Shown here: positions 45,662 through 57,051 of the stretch, in pieces
Position numbering within the stretch: the stretch's first letter is position 1
Layout of the letters: the number at the start of each line of letters is the position of its first letter
DNA from: Nectonema munidae
Lineage: Eukaryota; Nematomorpha; Nectonematoida; Nectonematidae
Direction: 5' to 3'
NCBI GenBank assembly: GCA_030549495.1
Contig: JAUIRK010001052.1
Location: 248,001-312,000, forward strand
DNA length: 64,000 bases
Notes under the pieces: model-generated
Database searches by the model: none
The model's input: the letters and a program-made list of their open reading frames with translations, nothing else
Told to the model about the DNA's origin: nothing
Position numbers and translations under genes: made by a program

Positions 45662-48600
45662 TCACTTCGTTAAGCACGGCTCAAAGTCAATGATTTTGAA
45701 AGTGCTGCCAACGCAAGAAATGAGTGGCGCTTCTTCGCAATGTAAAGATGCGACTGCTTTTTCAAAAATCAAATTGGTGCCGAGAGTGTCTCTGTGAGTG
45801 CCTTTATGAACCACCGATTTAAACTCCAACAATGGCTCTTTGCTTTCTAGATTCTAAATCAAGTGTTATCATCAACGACAAATGATTGAATTACTTTTTA
45901 TACAATTTTCAGAATAGGATCTATAATGCAAAAAACACGATTCGATACTTATTAAAAAAATAAATAAGTTAGTACTCTTATCAAAAAACTTCATAATTAT
46001 AAACACTTTTATTTATTTGTTATTATTAACAAAATTGGGAAAGTTAATTAAATTAAAACACAAATGAGGACAGTTTTCTGGCATCTGGAACAATGGGATA
46101 AAAACTTGAAGTCTCAATGACAGACTTTCAACTGCAATTTTGGAAGCTTTAGTTTAATCTAAGTTTAATTTGTGACGTTTGAACCACAAAAAAGCTGACA
46201 GTCAAATTAATTAATATAGCAGAGTGCAGGGGAAGGCTAAACATGGAGCATTAAGGCCACGTGCGGCCTTCTGAGTAATAAAGTGCCCTAGGGGCCCATA
46301 TAATAATTCAGGGGGTCCACAATGATATTTTGGTGGTCCATGAAGAAAACCATCTCATAACGGTGTTTATTATAAAAAGTTCGTAATAGACTTGACATCG
46401 TAAAAAGAGGTGCTTTACGACTAGCATTAACTTTAATGCAACCAGATATAAAGAATCTCGTTGAGCAGCATCAACCACAGGGATCTCATTAAATGTCCTT
46501 CTTTTTTTTATAAAAAGTGTATTATAATTCAGTTGTATTAGATTTGCTTTCATTTCAATATGAATTCTAAGTATATGCTATTTTCTTTATCATAACCTCA
46601 AAAATTTTATTAGTTAAAAATATTAAAATAAATATTTTTTTGTCCAATTTTTATGAAGGGGTTCACTAAGAAAGAAGTGAAAAGGGGTCCACATAAATAC
46701 TTACATGATATACAACGCGCAATTATCACTCTCATTTTATCTCATCCATCACTTTTATACTAAAGTTGGATCATTTTCTGTTTATATTCCAATGAAACAT
46801 GTTCAAAACGATATATGTAAATCTTTACAGCGCACTAGGAATGTTTCAAAACGCTCTAACAAGGAATAAACCGGAAACTTTGTTAGATTACAATAAATAT
46901 AAAAGTGGTGTTGATTGTTTCAACCGAATGGTACGAAAATACACCTGTTACAAACCCAATAGACCCTGCACTATAGTTATTTTTGCAAATAATTTGGACA
47001 TTGCTGCATTAAACTCTTGGGCTCTTTATCAATTTAATTGTACTGCTATAGCTTCCACTAAACAAGGAAGCAGGATTTTTTTTATAAAAGTTTTATCCAG
47101 AAAACAGCAATCTATGTTGATTCACTCGAATGTATCAAATATTTCTAGACCAATAAGGAATATTTTATTGTATTATGGATTTCGTACATATTCAGGAAAT
47201 ATAAATTAAGTAACTATAGGATACTGTTCAATACCAGATTTAAGACCAAAGGTAAGAGGTACACTTTAGTGTTTAATTTGTAAATGTTATATGTTTAAAA
47301 AATAACAATTTTTTATGTTTTGTCACGATAACTATAATATTTAATGTTTATCTACCTGTTCATTTTTAATTTTTTATATTAATTTAGTGTGAAACTTGTT
47401 TTGTCTTCCCATAACATGTATTTGATTCTAAATGATCATTGCTTATATTTTTTGAATAAATATTTCTATAAAAATTTTGATATTGGTTTTAGAAACTTTT
47501 GGCAAAACATAGCACATAATTATAACTTGCAGAGTGTATGGCGTATGAGGTTTTATAAGTGAGAGTAATGTATCAAACTCGCTAGATCATACTATTTTTT
47601 ATATCTGAAAATTTTATAAAAAGTAATATAGATTATTTTTTAGTTGTTTTAAAAAATTGACTATAATCAAATAGGTAGAATTATAAAATAAAGTTAAAAC
47701 TTTATACTATGTATAATACCTAAATACCCACCTAAAACTGATCATTTAATTCAGTTGTTAAATTTTTTTAAAATATCGGTATGGTAAATATCTGTTAGAC
47801 AAAATGTTCGGTCATAGTGGGGCCTTAGAACAAAAGTTCCAGCTCCATCCAGTGAAATGGCTACGACGCCCCCTCTAGATGTTACAGCTGCCTTGTTGAG
47901 TGTTTGGGCTCAGTTGATTTTTATAATAAAAAATTTTTTAATACTTTTTTCAAGAATATTCTTAAAAAGTGAATGTTAGTTTTCAAATTATACAATTACA
48001 TTATATTTTTATTTTACGGTAAGAAATTTTTTCGATGACACAATCACAATTCATTTCCATCAGATTCGATAGCAATCCAAATTTTCTCATTTCTAGCATT
48101 GGATATGAATTTTATGTATATACATTTTAATAATTGACGCCAAAGAAGTGTCATAAAAGCGCATATGCCGGTCTCACTCAAGGCCCAAACATATGAAATG
48201 GCTGATCATACAAGACAAGAAAAATCAATAAGATAACTATGTTCATCGCCTAGATAAGTTATTTTCCTGGATTGTACATCCAGCTTTTTTTTCATTTTAC
48301 AATTTCCGATTCTAGATTAAAAACATTACTAAAAACTAGTATCCAGACAAAAAAGTGTGTGCTTACATGATTACAAAAGACAGAGAGGAATATTCATAAA
48401 AATTGAGAAAGCCATATGGGGAATTTTGAAAGAATAAAAAATCTTTAAGTTTAGAAAATTTATCATGTCCTTTCTTAATATGGTCATATTATTTTGCATT
48501 TTCTATACTAATAGATTGATAAAAATTTTATATTTTATTTCGATTATGAATGCGCATAATGGTGAGAAAAAAGATTTAACTTCTAAAAAAATTAAAATCA

Positions 48601-49002
48601 CATGTTAGCATTGTTTTCATAAAATTTTTATTATACAAAAATATACTCCAATAAATAGATTTCAGTGATGAAGCAATGCATTTTTATAAAATTTAATTTG
48701 GTTTTAATTTTCGTCACACATATAATTAATAGAAAAAAATAAGGTTAAAAAATTGTATGGAGTAAAAAACTTGACAGTGGTATGGGAAGGTTAAAGTATG
48801 TATTTCGATATTATGAGGAATAATTTTTATCTAAATTTATAAAACATAAATTAATTTTAGTTACTAGAAATACACAATCTTCTGGTAAGTGTTCTAAATA
48901 TAACTTCTTTAACGATGAAGGAAAATTAACTATTATATATTGTTCGTCAGCTAAAGTCCAGTCTTCTTCATTTTGAATCATTTTATAAAAGAAAGAGTTC
49001 AT
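45662..49002 (-). CDS. GTF3C6: TFIIIC subunit 6-like, two exons
   Basis: A subunit of TFIIIC, which binds A and B boxes and recruits Pol III to tRNA genes; in the family it forms a beta-barrel with the GTF3C5 subunit. Exon 1 is 49002-48865 and exon 2 is 45853-45662; both junctions have GT..AG and phase 0. The spliced product has 109 residues. ADEQYIIVNFPSSLKKLYLE matches the EEQLVLVELSG.. opening of human GTF3C6. After the junction VFLNLESKEPLLEF and THRDTLGTNLIFEK match the family's DTLGT.V.FE core. It ends ..STFKIIDFEPCLTK. It is half the human length because the acidic C-terminal tail is missing, as in other short forms. A start at the eighth codon is possible. The 3.0-kb intron is full of transposon debris. 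Confidence 0.8.
46280..46500 (+). pseudogene. hAT transposase C-terminal scrap in GTF3C6 intron
   Basis: One frame reads RNRLDIVKRGALRLALTLMQ then PDIKNLVEQHQPQGSH and a stop at about 46493. This is the usual very end of ZBED5-like hAT transposases (DLRLALT..EPDI..LVE..QPQ.SH). The rest of that protein is absent here; GGGGTCCAC blocks nearby suggest a heavily deleted element. It is not from the copy at 35880, which has a different terminus. Confidence 0.6.
46720..47220 (+). pseudogene. piggyBac transposase C-terminal scrap (relic C)
   Basis: The 136-residue frame from 46799 holds NKPETLLDYNKYKSGVDCFN followed by RMVRKYTCYKPNRPC and NNLDIAALNSWALYQFN. This is the last catalytic part of piggyBac proteins (..YNKTKGGVD..D.M...Y...R...RWP...F.N.LD.AA.N..). 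The cysteine-rich tail is not seen. Only the C-terminal third remains, next to the hAT scrap, within the GTF3C6 intron. Confidence 0.7.
47221..48864. other. GTF3C6 intron, first part in gene order
   Basis: AT-rich, no gene recognised. A block with GCCCCCTCTAGATGTTACAGC near 47870 is richer in GC but matches nothing I know. Confidence 0.4.
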
Positions 49003-49970
49003 ACAAAAATAAAAATCTTTTTTTAGTAATTTTTAAAAATTGGAAATCTTCTATAAAAATATATATTATCAACGCCTTTTGAGTATATTAAAAAATAGTT
49101 TAATTTGAAACTTTTTCTGATTGTTAATATTCAAACTTTTGAGAGTTAAATATTTTAAATTTTCCAATAATATCATTTAGGATAGGATAGGGTAGTTGTC
49201 GAAGTAATTTCCAGCGTTGGCTCATATGCTTGCAGTAGAGCTTGTAGTTTGTTGTGTCAAAAGAAGTATAGGATCAGTTTATCTATTTTTAAATAAAATG
49301 AAAGTTATGGTTACTTATGAATTGCTTGGGTTGGAAAGGAGGTTTAATGAGGTAATGTATGAGGGTACTGTTGAAGAATTGATTGAAATGTTTATTTATT
49401 TAATCTTTATATTTTTACCAAATTAATATTTAATTTAGTTTCATTTCAAATCTAAAAGTTTGTATACTTTTATTTTTAATCAACTAAATAAAAATATAAA
49501 TGACAACAGTGATAGTTTGAATTTCTTAAAGATTGCATAATAATTTATTTAAAATAAAGAATTTTGTCATGGTCGTAGTGAAAAAGACATAAAAATGTTT
49601 CTATTTTTCTAAAGTTTCTATTTTGATAACATGTGTACCTGGAGTCTCAAATGGAATAGGGTTAAATAAGCGATTAAGGAAATAAAGATTTTGGATGGAA
49701 AAAGTAATTCATATTTCGACTTAGTAAGAAGACTGTTTTTTATATGAATAAAGTTTTGTCAGATAAGCGTGTGAGCCGTGGTTTCTTTTAGGTCAGGTTG
49801 TAATTATAGTGTCATTGAGAGCTGAATAGCAGGAGAGTGACCAGATAACCATCTATTATATGGTTTGGATAGATTAAATGTATGTTTAAGGTGAACCATT
49901 AAATTATTGCATAAAGTAAACAGAGAAAGAGTAAACAATTTATTTGCACAAAGTTTTAAAAACAAGTCAA
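49003..49970. other. Spacer upstream of GTF3C6
   Basis: No supported gene. The 69-codon + frame at 49217 has no motif. Confidence 0.4.
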
Positions 49971-50144
49971 TTTTCGCAGTCAATCAACTTTTTCAAACAT
50001 AACGCGGAGAAACAAAGAAGGTTAGTGTCGTAGGTTTTAAACGTTATTTTTCCTTATCACAAATCCCTTATAATATCGTCTACAACATACGACACTAACC
50101 TCATTTGTTTCTCCGCGTTATGTTTGAAAAAGCGGATTGTCGGT
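49971..50144. repeat. Foldback MITE, 174 bp
   Basis: CTTTTTCAAACATAACGCGG followed by AGAAACAAA is repeated inverted around a loop of about 55 bp, and GGTTAGTGTCGTA closes the inner arms. The arms match almost completely. No coding. Confidence 0.8.
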
Positions 50145-50491
50145 AAAAAATTCATTTGTTTTTAATCTATTTAATTTACACCATATGAGGATAGAAATTG
50201 AATAGTATGAATGGTAAGGAAGAAAGTTAAAAGAGTGGATGATTTTCAAAGGAAATTTATGATTTGATCAGCTTCAAAAGGAAAGAAAGAAAATTCCAAA
50301 GTAATTGTTAAATAGATTTGTTTAGTTTATAAAAGTGTTTTTTCATAGATCTTTGAGTAGGTTGGCCAACATACATATAAAGAGTAAAATGTGTTGTTAA
50401 AGAGATAAATTAATTCGTTTTACTGTTCGTTGTCTTTATGTTATTTTTATTCATCGTCCTCCATAATCTGATGCCAATGAATTTCTTATAA
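50145..50491. other. Short spacer before piggyBac B
   Basis: AT-rich; nothing recognised. Confidence 0.4.
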
Positions 50492-53400
50492 CCCTCGCAG
50501 GACCGAGATGGGAGTTTTACTCTCGAAGCAATTTTGAAAGTTATTTAAATCATTAAAAAAGATAGACAACCTGTATTGAATCCAACACGTAAATTTGAAA
50601 TTATGCGTGTAGAATTATTCTAAATAAAGTTATAACATTTTATGTTTGAAAATTTGATCTACAAAAAAAGTAAAATTTGTCTATCAAACAAAAATTTCGT
50701 TTTTTTGGTTATCAAAATTCAAATCATGGAAGAAGTATTTCATCTAAAATTACAATTTTTAATTTTTTTTTGAAAATACCACATTTTCCGATATAGTTTT
50801 TTACTTATGTTTACAATTTCTGATTATGGTAACAATTATTTCACTCTCAAAAACTCTATTGTAAAAAAGATAAAAGAAAAAAATGTTTATTTGAAGTTTA
50901 GAAAGTTTATGAGTCTTTACACTCTGTGCAAATAAGTACTGTGTGATTTTTACAACAAGGCCTTTTCCATTGTATGCACTTTCTTGTACTTCTTTTTCTT
51001 GGTTTACATTGTGAAATGAAACAATAACCTCTTTCATGTGATGTAGTTGGTTGATTGGATGCTTTGAAACCATAAAAAGAAAAAATGTTTCTTATGCCAA
51101 GACGTGTTGATGAACTTTGGCATCTGATTTGCATGGCCTTTTGAGTTAGATGTAGAGCCAAACTTCTAATGAAACACTTTGGTTCACCTTTTCTGACACT
51201 TGGATACCTTTCTGGAATGTAGATTGGGGTTTTCACTGATTACCAACCAGTTCAATTTCCGAAAGATGCTGGCTAGACATTATGTAAACATGCCTAAATG
51301 CTTTGTAAGAATGTTTTTTTGCGATGTAAAGTGATAGTCAAGAGTATTTTGTATATAAAAATTTGCTCTCACAATCTACCAAATTTAAATCTTTTAGATA
51401 TGAAGGTCGAATTATATGTGGCATAAATCTACGGTTTGCTCTAACTGTTCCACAAACCGTGAATTTACGATCTACCACCCAACAACATAACTCATGCTCC
51501 ATAAAAAATCTATCAACATAAATTCCACAACCTTTTGGTATATTAGATATTGCTACAAGTCTTTTTACAATATTTCTAGATTTGAAATAGCTTTTATCAC
51601 TCAATTCTAAAACATATACTTCACTTGAGAATACATAAAAGGTAACAGAGTCAACAATATGATATATGTACTTTAATGCCATATCTCCCTGGTTTAGAGG
51701 GATCGTAAACTTTTATTGGCGATCTTCCTCTAAACTTCACAAGTTGCTCATCTATAGTAACATAGTATTTGGGACACCAACACTTATTACAACTTTTGGA
51801 AAATTCATCGTGCAAGTACCATATAGGTGATAGTTTGTCACAAGTATTTCTGTTACTTTTATGATCAAATCTAATAAATGTGTTGACCAAAATAAACATG
51901 TCCCTGCTTATTGCTGCCTTCAGTAAAGGTTCTCCATGAAACGTTGATCTTTAGATTGGCCCATGTATAATAAGCAGCCTAAGTAAGCCAGAAGATCATT
52001 TACAGAAAACCTTTCATAGCAGTAGCGTAGATTTTCAAAACGAGGCTCAGCTTTACTATAAAAAATATAGAAATTATTCTGATGAAAAATATCCTATTTG
52101 ACAAGTCGGTAAAATTTGTAGCGATGTGCTCTTTACATATAAAACACAAAATGTCAAAGAAGAATTCCAATTTAATTCAAGCTCTATCAATAAAACAAAG
52201 ATATACCCTCTATTTGAAGGTACCTGGTGTATTTGAAGTCCAGGTACAAAAATGTGGACATCTTTTTCTGTTATCGCGACAACTTTGAATAGTAAAGTTC
52301 CTTTTTTGTAAAATTTATGATATTCATCACAACATAAGATGGAAATAAAATCTAGATGGGTGGCAATGTTGAATAAAGTCGATGTTCATAAAAATCAAGT
52401 TAACACCAATTGTGAAATAGAACAACACCTTGGTAATGTTGCACTATCCGTGCATCGATAAACGTCTTTCCAATGCAATTGGCTTTTTATGGCTGCACGG
52501 TACTATAGTTATACCGCGCATCGTACTATCCGTGCATCGATAAAAAGCCAATTGCATTGGAAATACTTTTATCTTGTTCAATTTATGTAGATAATCTATC
52601 ATACCTGTAGTTTTCATGGAGTTTTTCTTTGGTGCATTCAAATATGTACAAAATAAGATTTTGTGCAAAAATAAGGTTAAAAATTTCGAGGGGATTGGAA
52701 AGATCCTTAGCAACTCCTTTAGGTCCAGGCGGAGACGTCACTAATGTTTTGAGACAAAGCTCTACCGCGGTTTTCTTTGGGCTCCCAAAAATATTTTGTG
52801 CCGTCGGATGAAACAAGCGAATCACATGGAGAACTTTCACAACTACTTACGGAACTACTTGAACCAAAAATTTCATCAGTATCACCGTAAGCATCAGAAT
52901 CAAAAACAAGACTGCTTTCACCAACTTGACGACTCACTGTTGTATGAACTCCAATAAAATAAATTGATTGAGTAAAATATGATTTTTATGAAACCAACAT
53001 CTGGAATGAAACAAACCCAGAAATCAAAACAATAAGAATAAATTATGTTTGCGATGGTGAAATTTGATAATGAATAATGTGAATTGCTTGATTTATTGAT
53101 ATCGATCAATCGGCTCATATTTCAATCACAACCTGAGTACATCAGCCAATACACATTGATGCAGCGTAATTGTAAACAAAAGGCATTAGTATTATAAGTA
53201 AACGTCATGGATATTGGATTTATTGTTGGTAACGTATATGGAGCTCATATTTTCCTGCGCAAGTGCAAACATTAGAAATAACAACCACAACGCAGATGAT
53301 AGCAAAAATAAAAAATGTTGTTTATTTCGTATGCGGAACAGATCGTAAAATAAATTTAGATTTTTAGATTTTAACGCCATCACATTCGTACAAAATTAAG

Positions 53401-53577
53401 TTATAATAATGATCCCCAGAGAAATCGGAAGAATACTTTGTAGGGAGTATTAAATTTTCTTCTAAGTATAGAATTTTAAGCAAAAAAAACTCTAAAATGT
53501 CAAAAAGTAGTTGTTTTATGATAAAACTTCCATTATCCTTCTTTGAAGGGTGTAAAAAATTATCCGTCTTGCGAGGG
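50492..53577 (-). mobile_element. piggyBac element B with both ends
   Basis: The left end starts CCCTCGCAGGACCGAG; the right end, inverted, starts CCCTCGCAAGACGG. CCCT starts are usual for piggyBac. Flanks are ATAA and ACCG rather than TTAA, so one or both target sites have decayed. Length is 3.09 kb. A short direct repeat ACTATCCGTGCATCGATAAA (52443 and 52527) and an inverted TTTCCAATGCAATTGGCTTT lie inside, near 52440-52570. Confidence 0.75.
50907..52937 (-). pseudogene. piggyBac transposase relic (element B)
   Basis: The N-terminus at 52937 is acidic and serine-rich (MSRQVGESSLVFDSDAYGDT). Later frames hold YYVTIDEQLVKFRGRSPIKV then YDPSKPGRYGIK, the catalytic core signature, then GIYVDRFFMEHELC and GTVRANRRFMP. 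The C-terminal frame holds a cysteine-rich finger (CKPRKRSTRKC, CCKNHTVLICTEC). All major domains are present in the right order, but the frame is broken in several places, so it cannot act as is. It is the best preserved transposase in the window and belongs to a different subgroup from relic A. Confidence 0.8.
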
Positions 53578-54780
53578 ACCGAGCTAATACCAACTTTTCA
53601 AACTCTTGCTTTCTCTTCTGTATTGATTTCAATATAGACTTACTATCTAACCATGATTGCAATCGTTCCCTTGACCTCCTCTATGTATTTCTTCTTCTTG
53701 TTTTTATCCTACCTTCACTAAAACAACACATAAACCGTTATCCATGATAGATAATATTTTTTCCAATTCGACCATTTTTTATTATCTTTATGACATATCT
53801 GATCATTTTATTATTTCTTTTTTTTGCTTCCCTACTAGTTTTTTCTTCTTCTGAACTAGATGTAGCTTTCTCAACTTTTCTGAAGTTAATCAACAGGCAT
53901 ATGATACTTCTTTCTCACTAAAATACTTCAGACCTAAATCAAATTTCGAACTGGTTTATTCGTTTTATTTAGTTTGTTAAAGAAAAATAAATCTCTTTAC
54001 AAACGTTCGAAGCTTTTTCCTATATAAATTCCTACAAATCTTTTCTTAAATAATATAAATCTCGAACTGATGAGACTAAATCTACTTTTTTCTATGTACC
54101 TTTTCCATAAAAAAATATATGAGACAGAGAAATTTATTATGGAATCAAAATGAAAAAATATTAAACACAGTGTACAGTAAATAGCATCATTTAATTATTA
54201 ATATAGAGATATGAAAATCAAATAATAAAATTTTTATTTCAAAAAATCTCCTTCTAACTCTTCTGTTTTCTCGGCCAGAGATTTCCTATAAAAATTTTCA
54301 TCTACTCCTCAAAAATTTTCAACCGATCAACTTCTATTTTGCGATTCCTTGATTGCTAACAACTCTTATATGATCAAATTAGATTGACTTCTAAATGTCT
54401 ATAAACTCTCGACAAATATAATTTTCTCACTTCCCATAATTTATATCAATTTTAATATTATTTAATTAATCTTTATAATTTTGACAATTTAGCAAAATTA
54501 GTCAGTTTACGAAGCAGGATGCCCAAAATCAAATTTTTATAATGCATTGCAATTCAAAAGGTAAATAAGCCGCTTCTATAAATTACAATAATTATAACAA
54601 AAAATTTGTAAAATATATATACAAGATTTGCAAAATTTTATTGATAAAAATCAAAATTCTGAATAAATATAAATTATTTTCTTTTTATATGTAAACTCGT
54701 GTTTTCACTTTAATTTTTGAAATTACCATGAGAGTTGTAGGCTATTTTAAATTGATATTAAAATGATATTATGTTTGGTT
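53578..54780. other. Pyrimidine-rich stretch, possible old coding relic on - strand
   Basis: From about 53590 to 54440 the + strand is rich in C and T. Read on the - strand, short frames are rich in Lys, Glu and Arg (for example RKVEKATSSSEEEKTSREAK and SWLDSKSILKSIQKRKQEFE), coiled-coil-like, but cut by many stops. I cannot assign a family. The last 300 bp are plain AT-rich DNA. Confidence 0.3.
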
Positions 54781-55745
54781 CCCGAATACTTAGTTGGGCA
54801 AGGTTATGAGGCTTTTAATGGGATACAAGCAGAGGTACGGAGTCTTTGTGGAAACCAAGGAATATATGTAAAGCTAGTGAAGTTCTAGAGATTCGAAACA
54901 CCTTTGATTATGTTGGCAGTTTAGCAAAAATTTTCAATTCGAGTGCTGTTAGAGGAAAAATAAATTAGAAGAAGCTATAAATGCATCAACAGATAAGACA
55001 TCTAAATACAGGCTCAAAGTTCCATGTCAAACTCGTTGGGTGGAGAAAAACGAGGTTATTCACACAGCATACTTTTTGTATTCTGTAGTGATTGATGTAC
55101 TTCATGACATAAGCAGGGATAAATCTTCTTCCTCTTCAGAGGCTATTTGCTTAGTCAACTCTCTAACTAAAGCCGAGTTTGTTGTTGGGCTGCTTTCGAT
55201 GAATGATGTAATGACTCTAACCATAAAGTTAGCTCCTTTTTTACAATCTAGTTCGAATGATATTTTCTCTGCTATGAAACAAGTCTCAATCATAAAACAG
55301 CAGCTCGAAGAATGGAGAAACAACGAAACTCAGTTTGAGAACATTTTTGAAAAAGCTCAAAAATTGTATGGGGAAGAGCCTTTGAGTATTCAAAGGATAG
55401 TTAAAAGAATGACAAAAAGGACTAATATTCCATTTGCCTCTCCAATGGAGTTTTACCGCCGCCATTCCATTTTTCTGCCTTTCTTAGATTATTTCGGTAT
55501 TTTTATCGTATTATTTCGCAAATTTTTGATCAATTTAAAAAACACAACACAACTGTTAATCTTCTTTGTGGTCTATTACCACAGTTTGCTAAAAAAAATT
55601 AACGGATTTGATATTTACTGTATACAGGAGAAGATCGTTTGAATGGATAACATTAGTTTATATTCATCGAGACATAAGTTGTCCTGATATCGTGAGGGAA
55701 ACCCTTGAGCTTTTTTCACTCCAACAAAGAAAAATTCAAATGTAA
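54781..55745 (+). pseudogene. hAT transposase relic, THAP12/ZMYM1-like
   Basis: The best frame (55040-55642, 200 residues) holds LVNSLTKAEFVVGLLSMNDV, LAPFLQSSSNDIFSAMKQVS, QLEEWRNNETQFENIFEKAQ and NIPFASPMEFYRRHSIFLPF followed by LDYF. This is the middle of hAT-like proteins related to the animal gene THAP12. An upstream frame gives CQTRWVEK, joined by a frame change. The C-terminal dimerisation part and terminal repeats are not found. It has some long open stretch, but no start, no THAP domain and frame breaks argue against a host gene. Confidence 0.65.
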
Positions 55746-57051
55746 ATTCTTCTATTTAACCTCAATCAAATTTTTTGAAAGATTTAAATTTCTTCATATA
55801 CATAATTCCATTAATAAACAAGTATACATATATAGAAGGGTATATTATAAAGTATGAATCCACATGTATAAAAAATAAATTTTTGAAATTTATTCATGGC
55901 AAAATGATGTTAAAAATTTGAAAACATAGGTAATTGGTGATTCTAAAAGACATAATACAGCTGTCGTATTCTCTGAAGACTTTTAGCAAAATTGCAAAAA
56001 ATTTAAATAGATTTCGTCACCCACCCTATAAGAAATTTATCGATCCGCCACTGCAGCAGGGGTATATGTACTCCAGATTAGGAACCCCCGTCTTATGTGA
56101 ACAAAAAACTATGACTGCACGAACTAAGTTTTATGTTTTTAAAACGATAAAAAATTTGCACTTCTGTATAGTAATATTCGAAAGTTAACAGTTTTTTGAT
56201 CTCCAATTTTAAATTATTACAAGTTGGCTAAAATTTATAAAAAAATTATTTTCAAGGTAAAAATCATTTTTATTTCATACACCCCTCAGTAACTCTTATT
56301 TTGCAGGCCACATTCCAAAGTTGAAAAAAAGGAATACTTTAATCAAATGTAAGACTAATTCTATGAAAGAAGACTTGTACTTCAAATTTAAAAAAAAGGT
56401 TGAGAACCACTGCGTTATGCAGTAAAAGCTCATGAAAAGGAAAACTTTCTTTTTTATAATTAAAATCAGTAAGGGCTAGAAAAGGAGTGTCAAATTGATT
56501 TTAGAAATATTTTAGTTGTAAGCAAAGATGATTTTTGATTGATTAAAGAGGAGAAAAATATTGAAAATTATATTAATTTTTGTTTATGTTGCCCTCATAC
56601 GTTAATATCAAACATTCAAGCTTTTGTGAAATACAAATATTTGAAAAAATAAGATTAATGTTTTGAATATATGCGAGTGAATTGATTTGAAATTATCATA
56701 CAGTACATGCATTATGCGTGTTTGCATATATTTCGAAATGCTGCTGTAAATTTACATTGGTGTATGAAAAATTATTATCAAGACATATTGATGCTTGATA
56801 TGTAGAAGGTAGATGTTTTTTTTTAGAATTTTAGGGATATAAAACCCCAGTAAATACAAAGTATTCGGCCTTCCTTCCTAAGCCTATAAGTATTATATAT
56901 AACCAAGGCATAAAATACATTTCTAAAAAATAATCAATACTATCCATTTTCAACTTCAAAAACAATTTCATATGAAAAATAAATAGTTTATAAATAAAAT
57001 ATATACACCACACAGGGAAAAAAATAAATCCTATTTTTTAAAAAAAAATTT
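55746..57051. other. Spacer downstream of VPS41
   Basis: No supported gene. The block at 56005-56100 with CACCCACC, GATCCGCCACTGCAG and CCCCCGTC looks like a degraded hAT-style end. VPS41 transcripts should end near here, but no AATAAA is seen close to its stop. Confidence 0.4.

Noticed and set aside
46308-46553. 81-codon - strand frame
   Set aside because: The opposite strand carries the recognised hAT C-terminal block, so this is its shadow.
48811-49002. 63-codon - strand frame as noise
   Set aside because: It joins in phase to the exon at 45853-45662 and matches the GTF3C6 opening, so I kept it as an exon.
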